Source: Corynebacterium yudongzhengii (GTDB lineage Bacteria; Actinomycetota; Actinomycetes; Mycobacteriales; Mycobacteriaceae). Taken from it: a stretch of DNA of 64,000 nt. Each line of letters opens with the position of its first letter. The stretch's first letter is position 1. The DNA lies in contig NZ_CP026947.1 of NCBI RefSeq assembly GCF_003065405.1, forward strand, positions 806,001 through 870,000, written 5' to 3'. Both the position numbers and the translations under genes were made by a program. This document shows positions 26,087-34,777 of the stretch, in pieces. A model generated the notes under the pieces. The model was not told the origin of the DNA and ran no database searches. It saw only the letters and a program-made list of their open reading frames with translations.

Positions 26087-28598
26087 AGTCGGAAGAGACC
26101 AAAAGGGCAGTGGGGAAGATCTCGAAGACCTCAGCGACGGGGACCTCGCCGCTGAAGCTGCGGCCGGTGAGCCTATCGACCCACTCACCCGCCGGCAGGG
26201 TCAACGTGGCCTGGCCCCACCCGCCGCGCTGGTCGAGCACCTGCGGGCGCCGCGTGGTCACGGCAATTACCCCCACTGCGTCCTGCGCCGACGTCTCGCC
26301 GCGCGCCATGCCGACCAAGTGCCCGGAGCACGTGCCCTCGGCGAAGACCGCCTGATAAGAACCACCCACGAACAGGTCCGGCAGCTCGCGGCGCAGCTTC
26401 AAGGCCTGGTGGGTGATGTGCTGCTTGGCCCAGTTGCCATGCTTATCGACGTGCGGGTAGCCACCCAGGTGCCCGGCGGCGAGGGGCTCGGCGTTGTCCT
26501 CGGCGCCGGCTTCTGCGCGGGCGTCAGCGGCGATCTGTGCCCAGTCGATGCCTCCGGTGAGCATGTCCAGCGACTGGCTGCGTGCGGTGTAGTCCACGAA
26601 GCGGCGGTTGTCGGGGTCGACCAGCGAGTCGTCGAAGAACTCCTGGCCTTGGTAGATATCCGGGATGCCGGCGCCGATGAGCTGTAAGAGCTTACGGCCC
26701 AGCACGATCTGGTTGGTCGCCGTGGTGATCGGCTCCATGAACTCGGTGATCACGCTGGTCACAGGCCCGTCGAGAATCGTGTCGACCCAGTCGAGCACCG
26801 CCTGCTCGAACTGCTCGTCCTGGTCGGTCCAGGTGGTCTTCAAGCCGGCCTCGCGGATGGCCTTGAGCGCGTATTCGTGGAGGCGCTCGCGCAGGTTGTC
26901 GTCGATCTCGCCGTTCGCCGGCCAGACGCCGAGGATGTTCTGCAACAGGAAATGCCCGGTGGCGGGGTCGGGCGCCGGCACGCGCGTGGTGACCTTGCGC
27001 ACCAGCTCCGCGAAGTCGCTCGGGGCCTCGGTGAGCTCGATGATGCGGGCGCGCACATCCTCGCTGCGCTTGGTGTCGTGGGTCGACAGGGTGGTCATCG
27101 CCCGCGGCCACAGGGTGGCGCGCTCGTTCTGGTTGAGGTGGAACTCGGCGGCGGAGACCCCGAAACGTCCCGGCGCCCCGCCGACTTCTTGCAGGGCGAT
27201 GAGCCGGCTGGCGCGGTAGAACGTGGTGTCCTCGACGCCCTTGGCCATCACCGCACCACAGACCTGGGCGAAGCGGATCTTCGCCTCTTTGCCCTCGATG
27301 AGCGCGGCGGAGATGAGATCGAGCGCGTCGCGACGCGAAGGGTAACGCCGCGTCATCTCCGCGACCACGGTCGCGGTCACCCGGGACAGCGACAGGTAGT
27401 CGGCACGGTAGACGGGGATTTCGGCGACCAGATCGACGATCGTGTTGACGAGGTCTTCCTCACTGACCGTGTTGCCGGCGGTGGAGAAGTTATCGCGGCG
27501 GATCGCGCGCGCCAGGCGGGCGACCTCGGCGCCGAGCTCCGTGGCGGCGACGTCACGCTTGAGCTGCTGCTCGGTCGCCTCGAAGGCGGTCTCGTCCCAG
27601 GTCCACCCGGACTGCTGGAGAGCCAGGATGCTCATGTGGTCCTCGGCCTCCCGGGAGATGAACACGCCGTCGAGCTCCCGCAGCGCGTCATAGCCGGTGG
27701 TGCCCTCGACATCCAGGCGCGGATCGAGCGGCTCGGTGACCGACAGGATCTTCTCGACGAGCAGCCACCGATCCGGGCCGACGAGCTCGCGCAGGCGGTG
27801 GAGGTAGCTAAACGGGTCGGCCAGCCCGTCCGGGTGGTCGACGCGCACCCCGTCGATAAGGTCTTCGTTGATGAGCTGGCGCAGCATGCGGTGGGTGTGT
27901 TCGAAGACCATCGGGTCTTCCTGCCGGATGCCCGCCAGCGTGTTGACTGAGAAGAACCGCCGATAGGAGATGACCCCGTCGCGCCAGTACATCAGGCGGT
28001 AGTGCTGGCGATCATAGACCTTTACCGGGTCGTCGTCGAGGCTGTCGAAGGTGCCCTCGCGCACCGGGAAGTCGTTGTCGTAATAGCTTAAGACCGGCTC
28101 GTCGATCTCCTCGTCATGGCGCAGGACGAGCTTTTCCTCGTCGCCTGGCTCACCGAGAATCGGCAGGCCGAGCTTGCCGCCGGCCCCGTTGTCATCGTGC
28201 CAGTCGATGTCGAAGTAGAGCTCAAAGTCGGAGTCCTGGCCGTTCTTCAGCACGTCCCAGAACCACCGGTTGAGCTTGGGAATCTCCACGCTCATGTGGT
28301 TAGGCACGATGTCCATGATCAGACCGAGCCCGGCGCTATGAGCGGCCTTCGCCAGCTCGCGGAAGCCCTCGAGCCCGCCGAGCTCCGGGTTGATCTCGGT
28401 GGGGTCAGTGACGTCGTAGTTGTGGTTCGAGTGCGGCACGGCGGTGAGCACCGGAGAGAGGTACAGATGCGAGATCCCCAGCGAAGCGAGGTAGGGGATC
28501 TGCTCGGCGGCCTCGGCGAAGCCGAAGGCGCGGCCGGAGGGATCCGCCTTCGGGCCACGCAGCTGCAGGCGGTAGGTCGCGGTAATGGGGCGGCGCAA
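26076..28598 (-). CDS. treY: Malto-oligosyltrehalose synthase
   Basis: Isomerises the reducing-end alpha-1,4 link of maltodextrins to an alpha,alpha-1,1 link, supplying TreZ. It has 840 residues of the GH13 TreY type. ITATYRLQL is at the N-terminus, then YLSPVLTAVPHSNHNYDVTD, DIVPNHMS, IDGVRVDHPDGLADP and the late ALTTLSTHDTKRSED-like segment. The frame opens at a TTG with AAGGAG 7 nt upstream, and no better start was found. The 3' end overlaps relS. Upstream is the family B repeat island. Confidence 0.95.
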   Translation of the reverse strand: MRRPITATYRLQLRGPKADPSGRAFGFAEAAEQIPYLASLGISHLYLSPVLTAVPHSNHNYDVTDPTEINPELGGLEGFRELAKAAHSAGLGLIMDIVPNHMSVEIPKLNRWFWDVLKNGQDSDFELYFDIDWHDDNGAGGKLGLPILGEPGDEEKLVLRHDEEIDEPVLSYYDNDFPVREGTFDSLDDDPVKVYDRQHYRLMYWRDGVISYRRFFSVNTLAGIRQEDPMVFEHTHRMLRQLINEDLIDGVRVDHPDGLADPFSYLHRLRELVGPDRWLLVEKILSVTEPLDPRLDVEGTTGYDALRELDGVFISREAEDHMSILALQQSGWTWDETAFEATEQQLKRDVAATELGAEVARLARAIRRDNFSTAGNTVSEEDLVNTIVDLVAEIPVYRADYLSLSRVTATVVAEMTRRYPSRRDALDLISAALIEGKEAKIRFAQVCGAVMAKGVEDTTFYRASRLIALQEVGGAPGRFGVSAAEFHLNQNERATLWPRAMTTLSTHDTKRSEDVRARIIELTEAPSDFAELVRKVTTRVPAPDPATGHFLLQNILGVWPANGEIDDNLRERLHEYALKAIREAGLKTTWTDQDEQFEQAVLDWVDTILDGPVTSVITEFMEPITTATNQIVLGRKLLQLIGAGIPDIYQGQEFFDDSLVDPDNRRFVDYTARSQSLDMLTGGIDWAQIAADARAEAGAEDNAEPLAAGHLGGYPHVDKHGNWAKQHITHQALKLRRELPDLFVGGSYQAVFAEGTCSGHLVGMARGETSAQDAVGVIAVTTRRPQVLDQRGGWGQATLTLPAGEWVDRLTGRSFSGEVPVAEVFEIFPTALLVSSDYER

Positions 28599-28780
28599 GA
28601 TGGGCTCCTTGTACGAGACGGGTGCCGGTCAACGGGCGCCGGCTAAGCTGCCGACGCAGACATATCCAGCATAAGGAAAACGACGCCGAACCTCAGGAGG
28701 GGAGTAGGTGGGCTAGGCAGAGGCGCTATCGAGGCGGGTCTGCAGAGCGCCACACGCCTTCTCCACTTTGGGAGACCACC

Positions 28781-28874
28781 GGCAATGTGTTCCGCGTACC
28801 TATGAGTTCGCCGGGTTTTATCGATTCCCGATTACGCACGTGCGTAGAACCGGTCCCGTACTATGCGGCGGCAT
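28781..28874. repeat. Family B composite repeat, copy 1
   Basis: Order: CCTATGAGTTCGCCGGG, an ATCGATTCCCGA stretch, palindrome TTACGCACGTGCGTAG (28832-28847), a short linker, and ACTATGCGGCGGCAT (decayed right arm). Confidence 0.8.
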
Positions 28875-28908
28875 GGGGAGTCTGGGCTGTCGGAGGTGAT
28901 TCCGGCAG

Positions 28909-29009
28909 CGTGGCCACGCGGACCTATGAGTTCCCCGGGATTCATTGATTTCCGATTATGCACGTGCGTAAAACCGGTCGACTCCGTCCGCACTATGCCG
29001 TGGCATAGT
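28909..29009. repeat. Family B composite repeat, copy 2
   Basis: CCTATGAGTTCCCCGGGATT, then TTATGCACGTGCGTAA (one arm changed), a linker and the perfect-armed ACTATGCCGTGGCATAGT at 28992-29009. Same order as copy 1 and the reverse of the copies at 54762 and 54971. Confidence 0.85.
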
Positions 29010-29053
29010 CGCGTAGGTGGGTTTCACTAGCTCCGAGATTTCAGGCCTTCGGA

Positions 29054-29069
29054 TTACGCATATGCATAA
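29054..29069. repeat. Family B palindrome variant
   Basis: TTACGCATATGCATAA, a decayed form of the 16-bp palindrome core. Confidence 0.6.
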
Positions 29070-29155
29070 AAGTCCCCGGCAAAAGAAACGGTCCTAAAGC
29101 CACCGCGGCCGCTGAGTTTCCTATGCCATCGAAAAGTTTTATTGGAAACTATTTG

Positions 29156-29301
29156 TATTTTATGCGCGTGCGTGAAACAAGGGAGACTCCCTCACCCTTC
29201 CCCCAATAGGGCCACCGCAACGACCCCGTGAGCAGAAATAGCCCCAGAATCCCTATGCCGCCACATAGTTCGCCCAAGATTACGCACGTGCGTAAAACCG
29301 A
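29156..29301. repeat. Family B long copy
   Basis: Begins with a TTTATGCGCGTGCGTGAAA variant and runs through a CCCTCACCCTT segment and an AGGGCCACCGCAACG segment. CTATGCCGCCACATAG follows, and the element ends with the perfect TTACGCACGTGCGTAA at 29280-29295. The same order and orientation recur at 54875-55018. Confidence 0.8.
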
Positions 29302-29385
29302 CTTAGGTCAACTTAGTCAGGTATCGGTGAGGACACGGTGCAGCGAGATCACCTAAAAGAATCCCCGGCCAACCAGCCCGAGCCA

Positions 29386-29401
29386 TTACGCACGTGCGTA
29401 A
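29386..29401. repeat. Family B 16-bp perfect palindrome, isolated
   Basis: TTACGCACGTGCGTAA without the flanking modules. Confidence 0.8.
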
Positions 29402-29510
29402 TCCCTACGCCCGGCTGTCTTCCGGGGCGAAGGCTCGTCAGATGAGGCTGTGACAAACTCGCCACCCAGACAGCCGCCTGCAGAACCGGGCGCCACAACC
29501 TAGCCCAACC

Positions 29511-30119
29511 TCAGGAGGCCAGCAGGAAGCCGACGCCCGTGTGCTCTACCGGACGCGCCCGATCCAGGGGCACGGGAAAGCCTGCCTGGTAGATCACCAC
29601 GTCGCGCTCGTTCGTATCCGCCACCGTCGGTGCGTCCGCAGTGACCAGCATGCTCCTCTCGCCCGGTGCCGGCAGCCGGTAGTAGGGCTCGCCTCCCAGA
29701 CGCGTGCGTAGGAAATCGTTGACGATGCTAAAAGTGTGCGGATGCGCCAGCCAGCTTCCCGCGCACGTCTCGCCAATGGACAGCTTCCACCACTGACCGT
29801 GGCCCGAGTGTATAAGGCTCGCCGCGATGGCCCCTTCGCGGTTTATCGCCAGCGCGATGAGGTTGCCGGCAGCCTCATCCCATCCGGCCTGCAGGCTGAG
29901 GTTGCGTCGCCCGAGATCCTCCCGGCTGAGCACTTGGCCACCGGCGACGAGCACGGCGTCGAGCTCCAGCGACAAGGCGATGGCCGCGGGCTTGCGGCCC
30001 GGGTGATAGGACCCCAGGATGTTGTCGAACCCGCGGCGGTTGGCCAGCTGCGGCAGCAGCATGAGCGCCGCCGGGTCAGAGGGATCGGCTGGGGACGTGG
30101 GTTGTTCTGCGATGGTCAT
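29511..30119 (-). CDS. Hypothetical protein
   Basis: A 202-residue protein I do not recognise. There is no signal peptide or membrane helix. It has regions rich in small residues (IALSLELDAVLVAGGQVL) and a stretch QWWKLSIGETCAGSWLAHPH. The start ATG 30119 is preferred because GGAGAAAGG lies 13-20 nt upstream, and the upstream extension is Arg-rich and unlike protein. It lies downstream of the exonuclease gene on the same strand, separated by 106 nt, and borders the family B island. Confidence 0.65.
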   Translation of the reverse strand: MTIAEQPTSPADPSDPAALMLLPQLANRRGFDNILGSYHPGRKPAAIALSLELDAVLVAGGQVLSREDLGRRNLSLQAGWDEAAGNLIALAINREGAIAASLIHSGHGQWWKLSIGETCAGSWLAHPHTFSIVNDFLRTRLGGEPYYRLPAPGERSMLVTADAPTVADTNERDVVIYQAGFPVPLDRARPVEHTGVGFLLAS

Positions 30120-30225
30120 GGGGCACTGTCGCCTTTCTCCGGGAAGTTTCCGCGGTCGTCGAAATATCCGTCGGGGATATAGGACTGCCCGCAGCAAGCG
30201 ACGGTTCCCAGAGACACAACCCCTT

Positions 30226-31632
30226 TTAAAACGGTGGCTGTTCGTTGAGCCCGAGAACATCGAAGAGCCGCTCGGCCGGCCAGAACTCGATCTCCTGGCC
30301 CTTAGCGCGGTATTCTTCGGCCTTCTTCTCCTTGGAGGTCTTGGAGGCCCACTCGCCGATGACCAACAACGTGGTCTTCTTGGTCACGTTCTTGCCCACC
30401 TGGCCGCCGTGTTCGGCGATGCCGTTCCACAGCCGCGACTTATCGAAAGGCTCGAAGTCTCCCGTCAGCGTGACGTGTTGGTCGAACAGCGGGTGATCGG
30501 GATCCGCGTCCTTATTCGGCTCCGGGATCGTATCCGGGGTGGCCACCGATTGCCAGGGAGCCGGCGAGCGCTGCTGCCCACGAGAAGAAGAACCTGAAGA
30601 ACCCGAAGGCTTATCCCGAAAGTCCGTCCCCGCGCCCGTGGCCTTGTCCTCCTCGCCGCGCCGGGCCGCGACCGGGGCAGGCGAGGTAATACCCTCGGCC
30701 TGCAGCGCGCGGCCCGCACCTGTGCGATCGACCAGGACGGGGGTAATGCGGCCGTCGCGAAGCTCGCCGAGGGTAAGCCCCAGCGCGTGGAAGTCCTCCA
30801 TGAGGCTGCCGCGGTGGCCGCTGCGCAGTGCGAGGCCGGCGATGATCTCGCCGGCGGCCCGCGCATCCGCTAAGGCGTCGTGGTGGTTATCGAGCCAGAC
30901 GCCGAGGGCGGTGGCGACCGTCGGCAAGCGATGGTTGGCCACGTCCAAATCGCTGCGGCGCGATGCCGCCAACGAGCAGCCGAACAACATGGGCGGCAGC
31001 GTGTGCTCGGAGAGGCGGGCGGCATCGCGCAGGGCGGTGATGTCGAACTGGGCGTTGTGCGCCACCACCGGATCGTCGCCGATGAAGTCGGTGACCTTGC
31101 CCAGCAGCTCGCCAACCCGGGGTTGATCGGCAACCTGGTCTGGCGTGATCCCGTGGATGCGGATGTTGGTGTCCCAAAACTCCTCGGCACCCGCAGGTGG
31201 GCGGCAGTACCACTCGGCGGTCTCGCTCGGCTGGCCGTCGCGGAAACGCACGAGCCCGATCTGGCAGATCGAACCGGTCGCACCGTTGGCGGTCTCGACG
31301 TCGAGGGCGACGAAGTTCAAGCCCGTCACTGCGCCGTCGCCGGGGAGCTCGCCGCGCAGGGCGGCCTGGACATCTGCGACCAAGGCCTCGGCCTGGGCCT
31401 CCTGGTTCGGTGCGAAAGGGATTCGCCGGTCGAGGCCGGTGAGGAGCACATAGCCGCTATCGAGGTTGGTGGGGGCGATCAGCTCGGTGCCGGTGACCTC
31501 AGCGAGCTCGAGGGTCTCGCCGACGCCGCTGGTATCCGGGGTGATGCCGCGCAGGGAGGCGGCCAGCGGGCTGTAGTCGAGGCGCACCGTGGACTGGGTG
31601 AGCGTGACGGTCATCCCGTGGGCGTGGATCAT
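30226..31632 (-). CDS. DnaQ-like 3'-5' exonuclease with C-terminal BRCT domain
   Basis: A 468-residue DEDDh exonuclease. The exonuclease domain (about residues 105-270) carries FVALDVETANG (ExoI), VAHNAQFDITALRD (ExoII) and NHHDALADARAAGEI (ExoIII). A low-complexity linker rich in Ser/Gly/Arg precedes a BRCT domain from about residue 380 (HVTLTGDFEPF… GQVGKNVTKKTTLLVIG). The BRCT resembles that of bacterial ligase and probably binds DNA ends or partners. The ATG overlaps the glgX stop by 4 nt; a second ATG 18 nt in is an alternative. Probably a repair or proofreading accessory rather than the main epsilon subunit. Confidence 0.88.
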   Translation of the reverse strand: MIHAHGMTVTLTQSTVRLDYSPLAASLRGITPDTSGVGETLELAEVTGTELIAPTNLDSGYVLLTGLDRRIPFAPNQEAQAEALVADVQAALRGELPGDGAVTGLNFVALDVETANGATGSICQIGLVRFRDGQPSETAEWYCRPPAGAEEFWDTNIRIHGITPDQVADQPRVGELLGKVTDFIGDDPVVAHNAQFDITALRDAARLSEHTLPPMLFGCSLAASRRSDLDVANHRLPTVATALGVWLDNHHDALADARAAGEIIAGLALRSGHRGSLMEDFHALGLTLGELRDGRITPVLVDRTGAGRALQAEGITSPAPVAARRGEEDKATGAGTDFRDKPSGSSGSSSRGQQRSPAPWQSVATPDTIPEPNKDADPDHPLFDQHVTLTGDFEPFDKSRLWNGIAEHGGQVGKNVTKKTTLLVIGEWASKTSKEKKAEEYRAKGQEIEFWPAERLFDVLGLNEQPPF

Positions 31633-33980
31633 TCCTCGCCCTCCTGCCGGATCTGGTGGCCGATACCCGGGGTAAGAGTCGTGGTGCGCTCCGTCTCGGC
31701 GGCCGGCTCCGGATCGCTCGGCACGGTGATCGCGCGCGATTCCATGACGTCGGCCGGGTCACTCGGGTCGGTCACCGGGGTGGAGGTGGCGGCCTCTTCG
31801 GTCTCCTCGCCGTTGTCTTCCTCGTAGACCGGCGGCTCGAGTTGCTTGAGCACCATCGTCGAGCGTGCCGGGACGGTCAGGGTGCCCTCGGCCTCCAAGA
31901 TGGCGGCGTCCAGCGGGTAGCCGGTGGCCTCGGTGGTGTCGATGACCAGCTGCCACTTCGCGCCCAGTTTGCGCGGCGGCAGGGTGAACTCGATGGCCTC
32001 GTAGTGGGCGTTGAACATCAAAATGAAGGAGTCATCGACGACCTGCTGGCCGCGCTCGTCCGGCTCCGTAATGGCGTTGCCGTTGAGGTAGACCATCAGC
32101 GCCTTGCCGAAGGCGAAGTCCCAGTCGTCCTGCACCATCAGCTCACCAGAGGGCACGAGCCAGGCGATGTCGCGCTCGCGGACATCCGAACCCAAAGGCC
32201 CGCCCTCCAAGAAGCGGCGGCGACGAAACACCGGGTGGCGCTGGCGGATGCTGATGAGACGCTTGGCGAAGTCATGCAGCGCCTTGTTCTCTTCCAGCTG
32301 GTCCCAGTCCATCCAGGCCAGCTCGTTGTCCTGGCAGTAGACGTTGTTGTTGCCGTTTTGGGTGCGCGCCATCTCGTCGCCGTGGCTGATCATCGGCGTA
32401 CCCAGGCTGAGCAGCAAGGTGGTCAGGAAGTTGCGGCGCTGCCGGCCGCGCAGGTGCTGGATCTCCGGGTCGTCGGTGGGTCCTTCGACGCCGTGGTTCC
32501 ACGAGCGGTTGTGGCTCTCGCCGTCGTTGTTGTCCTCCCCGTTGGCCATGTTGTGCTTCTCGTTGTAGCTGACCAAGTCGTTGAGGGTGAATCCGTCGTG
32601 GGCGGTGATGAAGTTGATCGACGCCGTCGGGCGGCGGTCGTTGTTGGCATAGAGGTCCGACGAACCGGTCAGACGGGACGCGAACTCGCCGAGGGTCGCC
32701 TCCTCGCCGCGCCAGAAGTCGCGGACGGTGTCGCGGTACTTACCGTTCCACTCGGTCCACAGCGGCGGGAAGTTGCCCACCTGGTAGCCGCCGTCGCCGA
32801 CATCCCAGGGCTCCGCGATGAGCTTCACCCGGGAGACCACCGGGTCCTGCTGCACGAGGTCGAAGAAGGTGGCCAAACGGTCGACGTCGTTGAACTCGCG
32901 GGCCAGGGTGGAAGCGAGGTCGAAGCGGAAGCCGTCGACACGCATCTCGGTGACCCAGTAGCGCAGCGAGTCCATGATCAGCTGCAGCGAGTGCGGGTGG
33001 CGGACGTTCAGCGAGTTACCGGTGCCCGTGTAGTCCATGTAGTGGAACGGATCGCCGTCGACAAGTCGGTAATACGCCTGGTTATCGATGCCGCGGAAGG
33101 CGAACGTCGGGCCCAGGTGATTGCCCTCGGCGGTGTGGTTGTAGACCACATCCAAGATGACCTCGATGCCGGCCTCGTGGAAGGCGCGGACCATGCCCTT
33201 GAACTCGGCGACGGCCTCGCCCGGCTTGCGGGCCGCGGCGTAGTCCTGGTGCGGGGCGAAGAACCCGAAGGTGTTATAGCCCCAGTAGTTGCGCAGGCCC
33301 AGCTCGCGCAGGCGATCGTCCTGCATGAACTGGTGCACCGGCATGAGCTCGACGGCCGTGACCCCCAAGTCCTTGAGGTAGTCGATGACCGCCGGGTGCG
33401 CCATGCCCGCATAGGTGCCGCGCAGATTTTCCGGCACCTTGGGGTGCGTGGCGGTCATGCCCTTGACGTGCGCTTCGTAGATGACCGTCTCGTTGTACGG
33501 GATGTTCGGCGGGCGGTCGTTGCCCCAGTCGAAAAACGGGGTGATCACCACGGACTTCATGGTGTGGCCGAGGCTGTCTTCCTCGTTGCGGCCGGTGCCG
33601 GGCTCGTCGGCGAAGATGTCATAGGAAAACAGGGAGGCATCGCCGTCGAACTCGCCGTCGAAGGCGCGGGCATAAGGGTCGAGCAGCAGCTTGTTCGGGT
33701 CGCAGCGCAGCCCCTGGCCCGGGTCATAGGGGCCGTGGACGCGGTAGCCATAGCGCTGTCCCGGCACCACCCCAGGCAGGTAGGCGTGCCAGACGTGGGC
33801 GTCGACTTCCGTCAGCTCAATGCGGGTTTCGTTTTCTTCGCGGTCGATCAGACACAGTTCGACGCGCTCCGCGACGTCGGAGAACAGAGCGAAGTTGGTG
33901 CCGGCGCCGTCGTACTTCGAGCCAAGCGGGTACGGAAACCCTGGCCACACCTGCTGTTCTTGGGAAGTCTCAGAACTCAT
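31629..33980 (-). CDS. glgX: Glycogen debranching enzyme (isoamylase type)
   Basis: Hydrolyses alpha-1,6 branches of limit-dextrins made by glycogen phosphorylase. The 783-residue protein has an N-terminal CBM48-like domain (GSKYDGAGTNFALFS). The GH13 barrel carries DVVYNHTAEGNHLGPT, the nucleophile region VDGFRFDLAS, and AEPWDVGDGGYQVG. SINFITAHDGFTLNDLVSYN and the GDEMARTQNGNNN loop follow. The last ~60 residues are an acidic low-complexity tail. TACACT (minus strand, 33989-33994) lies 8 nt before the ATG. It overlaps the exonuclease gene by 4 nt, so the two are cotranscribed. Confidence 0.95.
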   Translation of the reverse strand: MSSETSQEQQVWPGFPYPLGSKYDGAGTNFALFSDVAERVELCLIDREENETRIELTEVDAHVWHAYLPGVVPGQRYGYRVHGPYDPGQGLRCDPNKLLLDPYARAFDGEFDGDASLFSYDIFADEPGTGRNEEDSLGHTMKSVVITPFFDWGNDRPPNIPYNETVIYEAHVKGMTATHPKVPENLRGTYAGMAHPAVIDYLKDLGVTAVELMPVHQFMQDDRLRELGLRNYWGYNTFGFFAPHQDYAAARKPGEAVAEFKGMVRAFHEAGIEVILDVVYNHTAEGNHLGPTFAFRGIDNQAYYRLVDGDPFHYMDYTGTGNSLNVRHPHSLQLIMDSLRYWVTEMRVDGFRFDLASTLAREFNDVDRLATFFDLVQQDPVVSRVKLIAEPWDVGDGGYQVGNFPPLWTEWNGKYRDTVRDFWRGEEATLGEFASRLTGSSDLYANNDRRPTASINFITAHDGFTLNDLVSYNEKHNMANGEDNNDGESHNRSWNHGVEGPTDDPEIQHLRGRQRRNFLTTLLLSLGTPMISHGDEMARTQNGNNNVYCQDNELAWMDWDQLEENKALHDFAKRLISIRQRHPVFRRRRFLEGGPLGSDVRERDIAWLVPSGELMVQDDWDFAFGKALMVYLNGNAITEPDERGQQVVDDSFILMFNAHYEAIEFTLPPRKLGAKWQLVIDTTEATGYPLDAAILEAEGTLTVPARSTMVLKQLEPPVYEEDNGEETEEAATSTPVTDPSDPADVMESRAITVPSDPEPAAETERTTTLTPGIGHQIRQEGEE

Positions 33981-34007
33981 AGCATCTTAGTGTAATGAAT
34001 CGGGCAT

Positions 34008-34568
34008 CTAGTGGCGCCCTGAGACCGCCCGCAGCAGCAACTCCACTTGGGCCGAGACATCCCCGCGCACCGCGTCGCCGGCGGCTTCTGTCTCGCCCTC
34101 GCCGAGGGTTTCGGCGAACTGTTGCTGCATCTGCAGCTGCATCCCCGCGCCGAGCAGAAGGTGTAAGAGCCCGCGGGCGGCGGTCTCCGCGGTGGTGTCG
34201 CCGACACCCTGGCCCTTAAGTGTGGTGGCCAGCAGCTTTTCGACGTCCGCGCGCAAGCTCGAGGACGGTTGCGCGAGAGCACTGGCGATGAGCTCGGAGC
34301 CGTCGCGATGCGCGAGCAATAACTCCTCGAGCGTCTCGCACAGCTCCTGCGGGTCCTTAGGGGTGCGCGCCTCCGCGCCGAGGACGGGGGAGAGGATGTC
34401 GTCAGCGATCGCGTGGATGAGCTCCTGCTTGTTGCTGATGTGCCAGTAGAGCGCGCCGGGGGCCACAGAGAGCTGGGTGGCCACCCGCCGCATGGTCATG
34501 TCGTTTAAGCCGTAGGTATCGAGGATCTCTATGGCTGCTTGCACGATTGCATCCCGGTTTAATTGCAC
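34008..34568 (-). CDS. TetR-family transcriptional regulator
   Basis: A 186-residue regulator. The N-terminal helix-turn-helix domain (RDAIVQAAIEILDTYGLNDM, then MRRVATQLSVAPGALYWHI) is typical of TetR. The C-terminal ligand domain is helical with a Gln/Glu-rich stretch (MQLQMQQQFAETLGEGETE). The GTG start at 34568 has TACGAT (minus strand, 34576-34581) exactly 7 nt upstream. An ACGGT-N9-ACCGT inverted repeat at 34567-34585 spans this promoter, so autorepression is plausible. Target genes are unknown; it is adjacent to glgX and divergent from a lipoprotein gene. Confidence 0.85.
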   Translation of the reverse strand: MQLNRDAIVQAAIEILDTYGLNDMTMRRVATQLSVAPGALYWHISNKQELIHAIADDILSPVLGAEARTPKDPQELCETLEELLLAHRDGSELIASALAQPSSSLRADVEKLLATTLKGQGVGDTTAETAARGLLHLLLGAGMQLQMQQQFAETLGEGETEAAGDAVRGDVSAQVELLLRAVSGRH

Positions 34569-34585
34569 GGTGGCTATCGTACCGT
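34567..34585. promoter_or_regulatory. Leaderless promoter and possible autorepressor site of the TetR gene
   Basis: The -10 TACGAT (minus strand, 34576-34581) is 7 nt from the GTG. ACGGT-N9-ACCGT surrounds it. A nearby GCTATCGGTGG copy at about 34589 repeats GGCTATCG-like sequence. Confidence 0.4.
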
Positions 34586-34777
34586 GGTGCTATCGGTGGT
34601 TCTTATGGTCACGCTGTGGCAACTCACAGCAACCTATGATCCGCTTGGTACCGAAAGTTTCTTCAAACTTGCTACAGTTGGGCACGTTGAACACCGGTTG
34701 ACATCACCACAACTTTCTTTACGATGTCCCCGCCGGTAGGTTTCTCAATAATTTGTCGAAACAACTCAGGAGTTTTC

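Larger units (their letters stand above)
28599..29510. other. Gene-free island with family B palindromic repeats
   Basis: About 910 bases between treY and the hypothetical gene at 29511. No coding frame is convincing. It is populated by copies of a composite repeat (listed separately) containing variants of TTTACGCACGTGCGTAAA and ACTATGCCGCGGCATAGT. Both classes also occur at 53682-55066. Confidence 0.8.

Noticed and set aside
28781-29401. CRISPR or origin of replication
   Set aside because: Palindromes are irregularly spaced and differ in flanks; no cas genes, no DnaA-box cluster or dnaA/repA gene nearby.
31656-33995. 779-codon open frame antisense to glgX
   Set aside because: Same reason; composition follows the complement of glgX and contains no domain.
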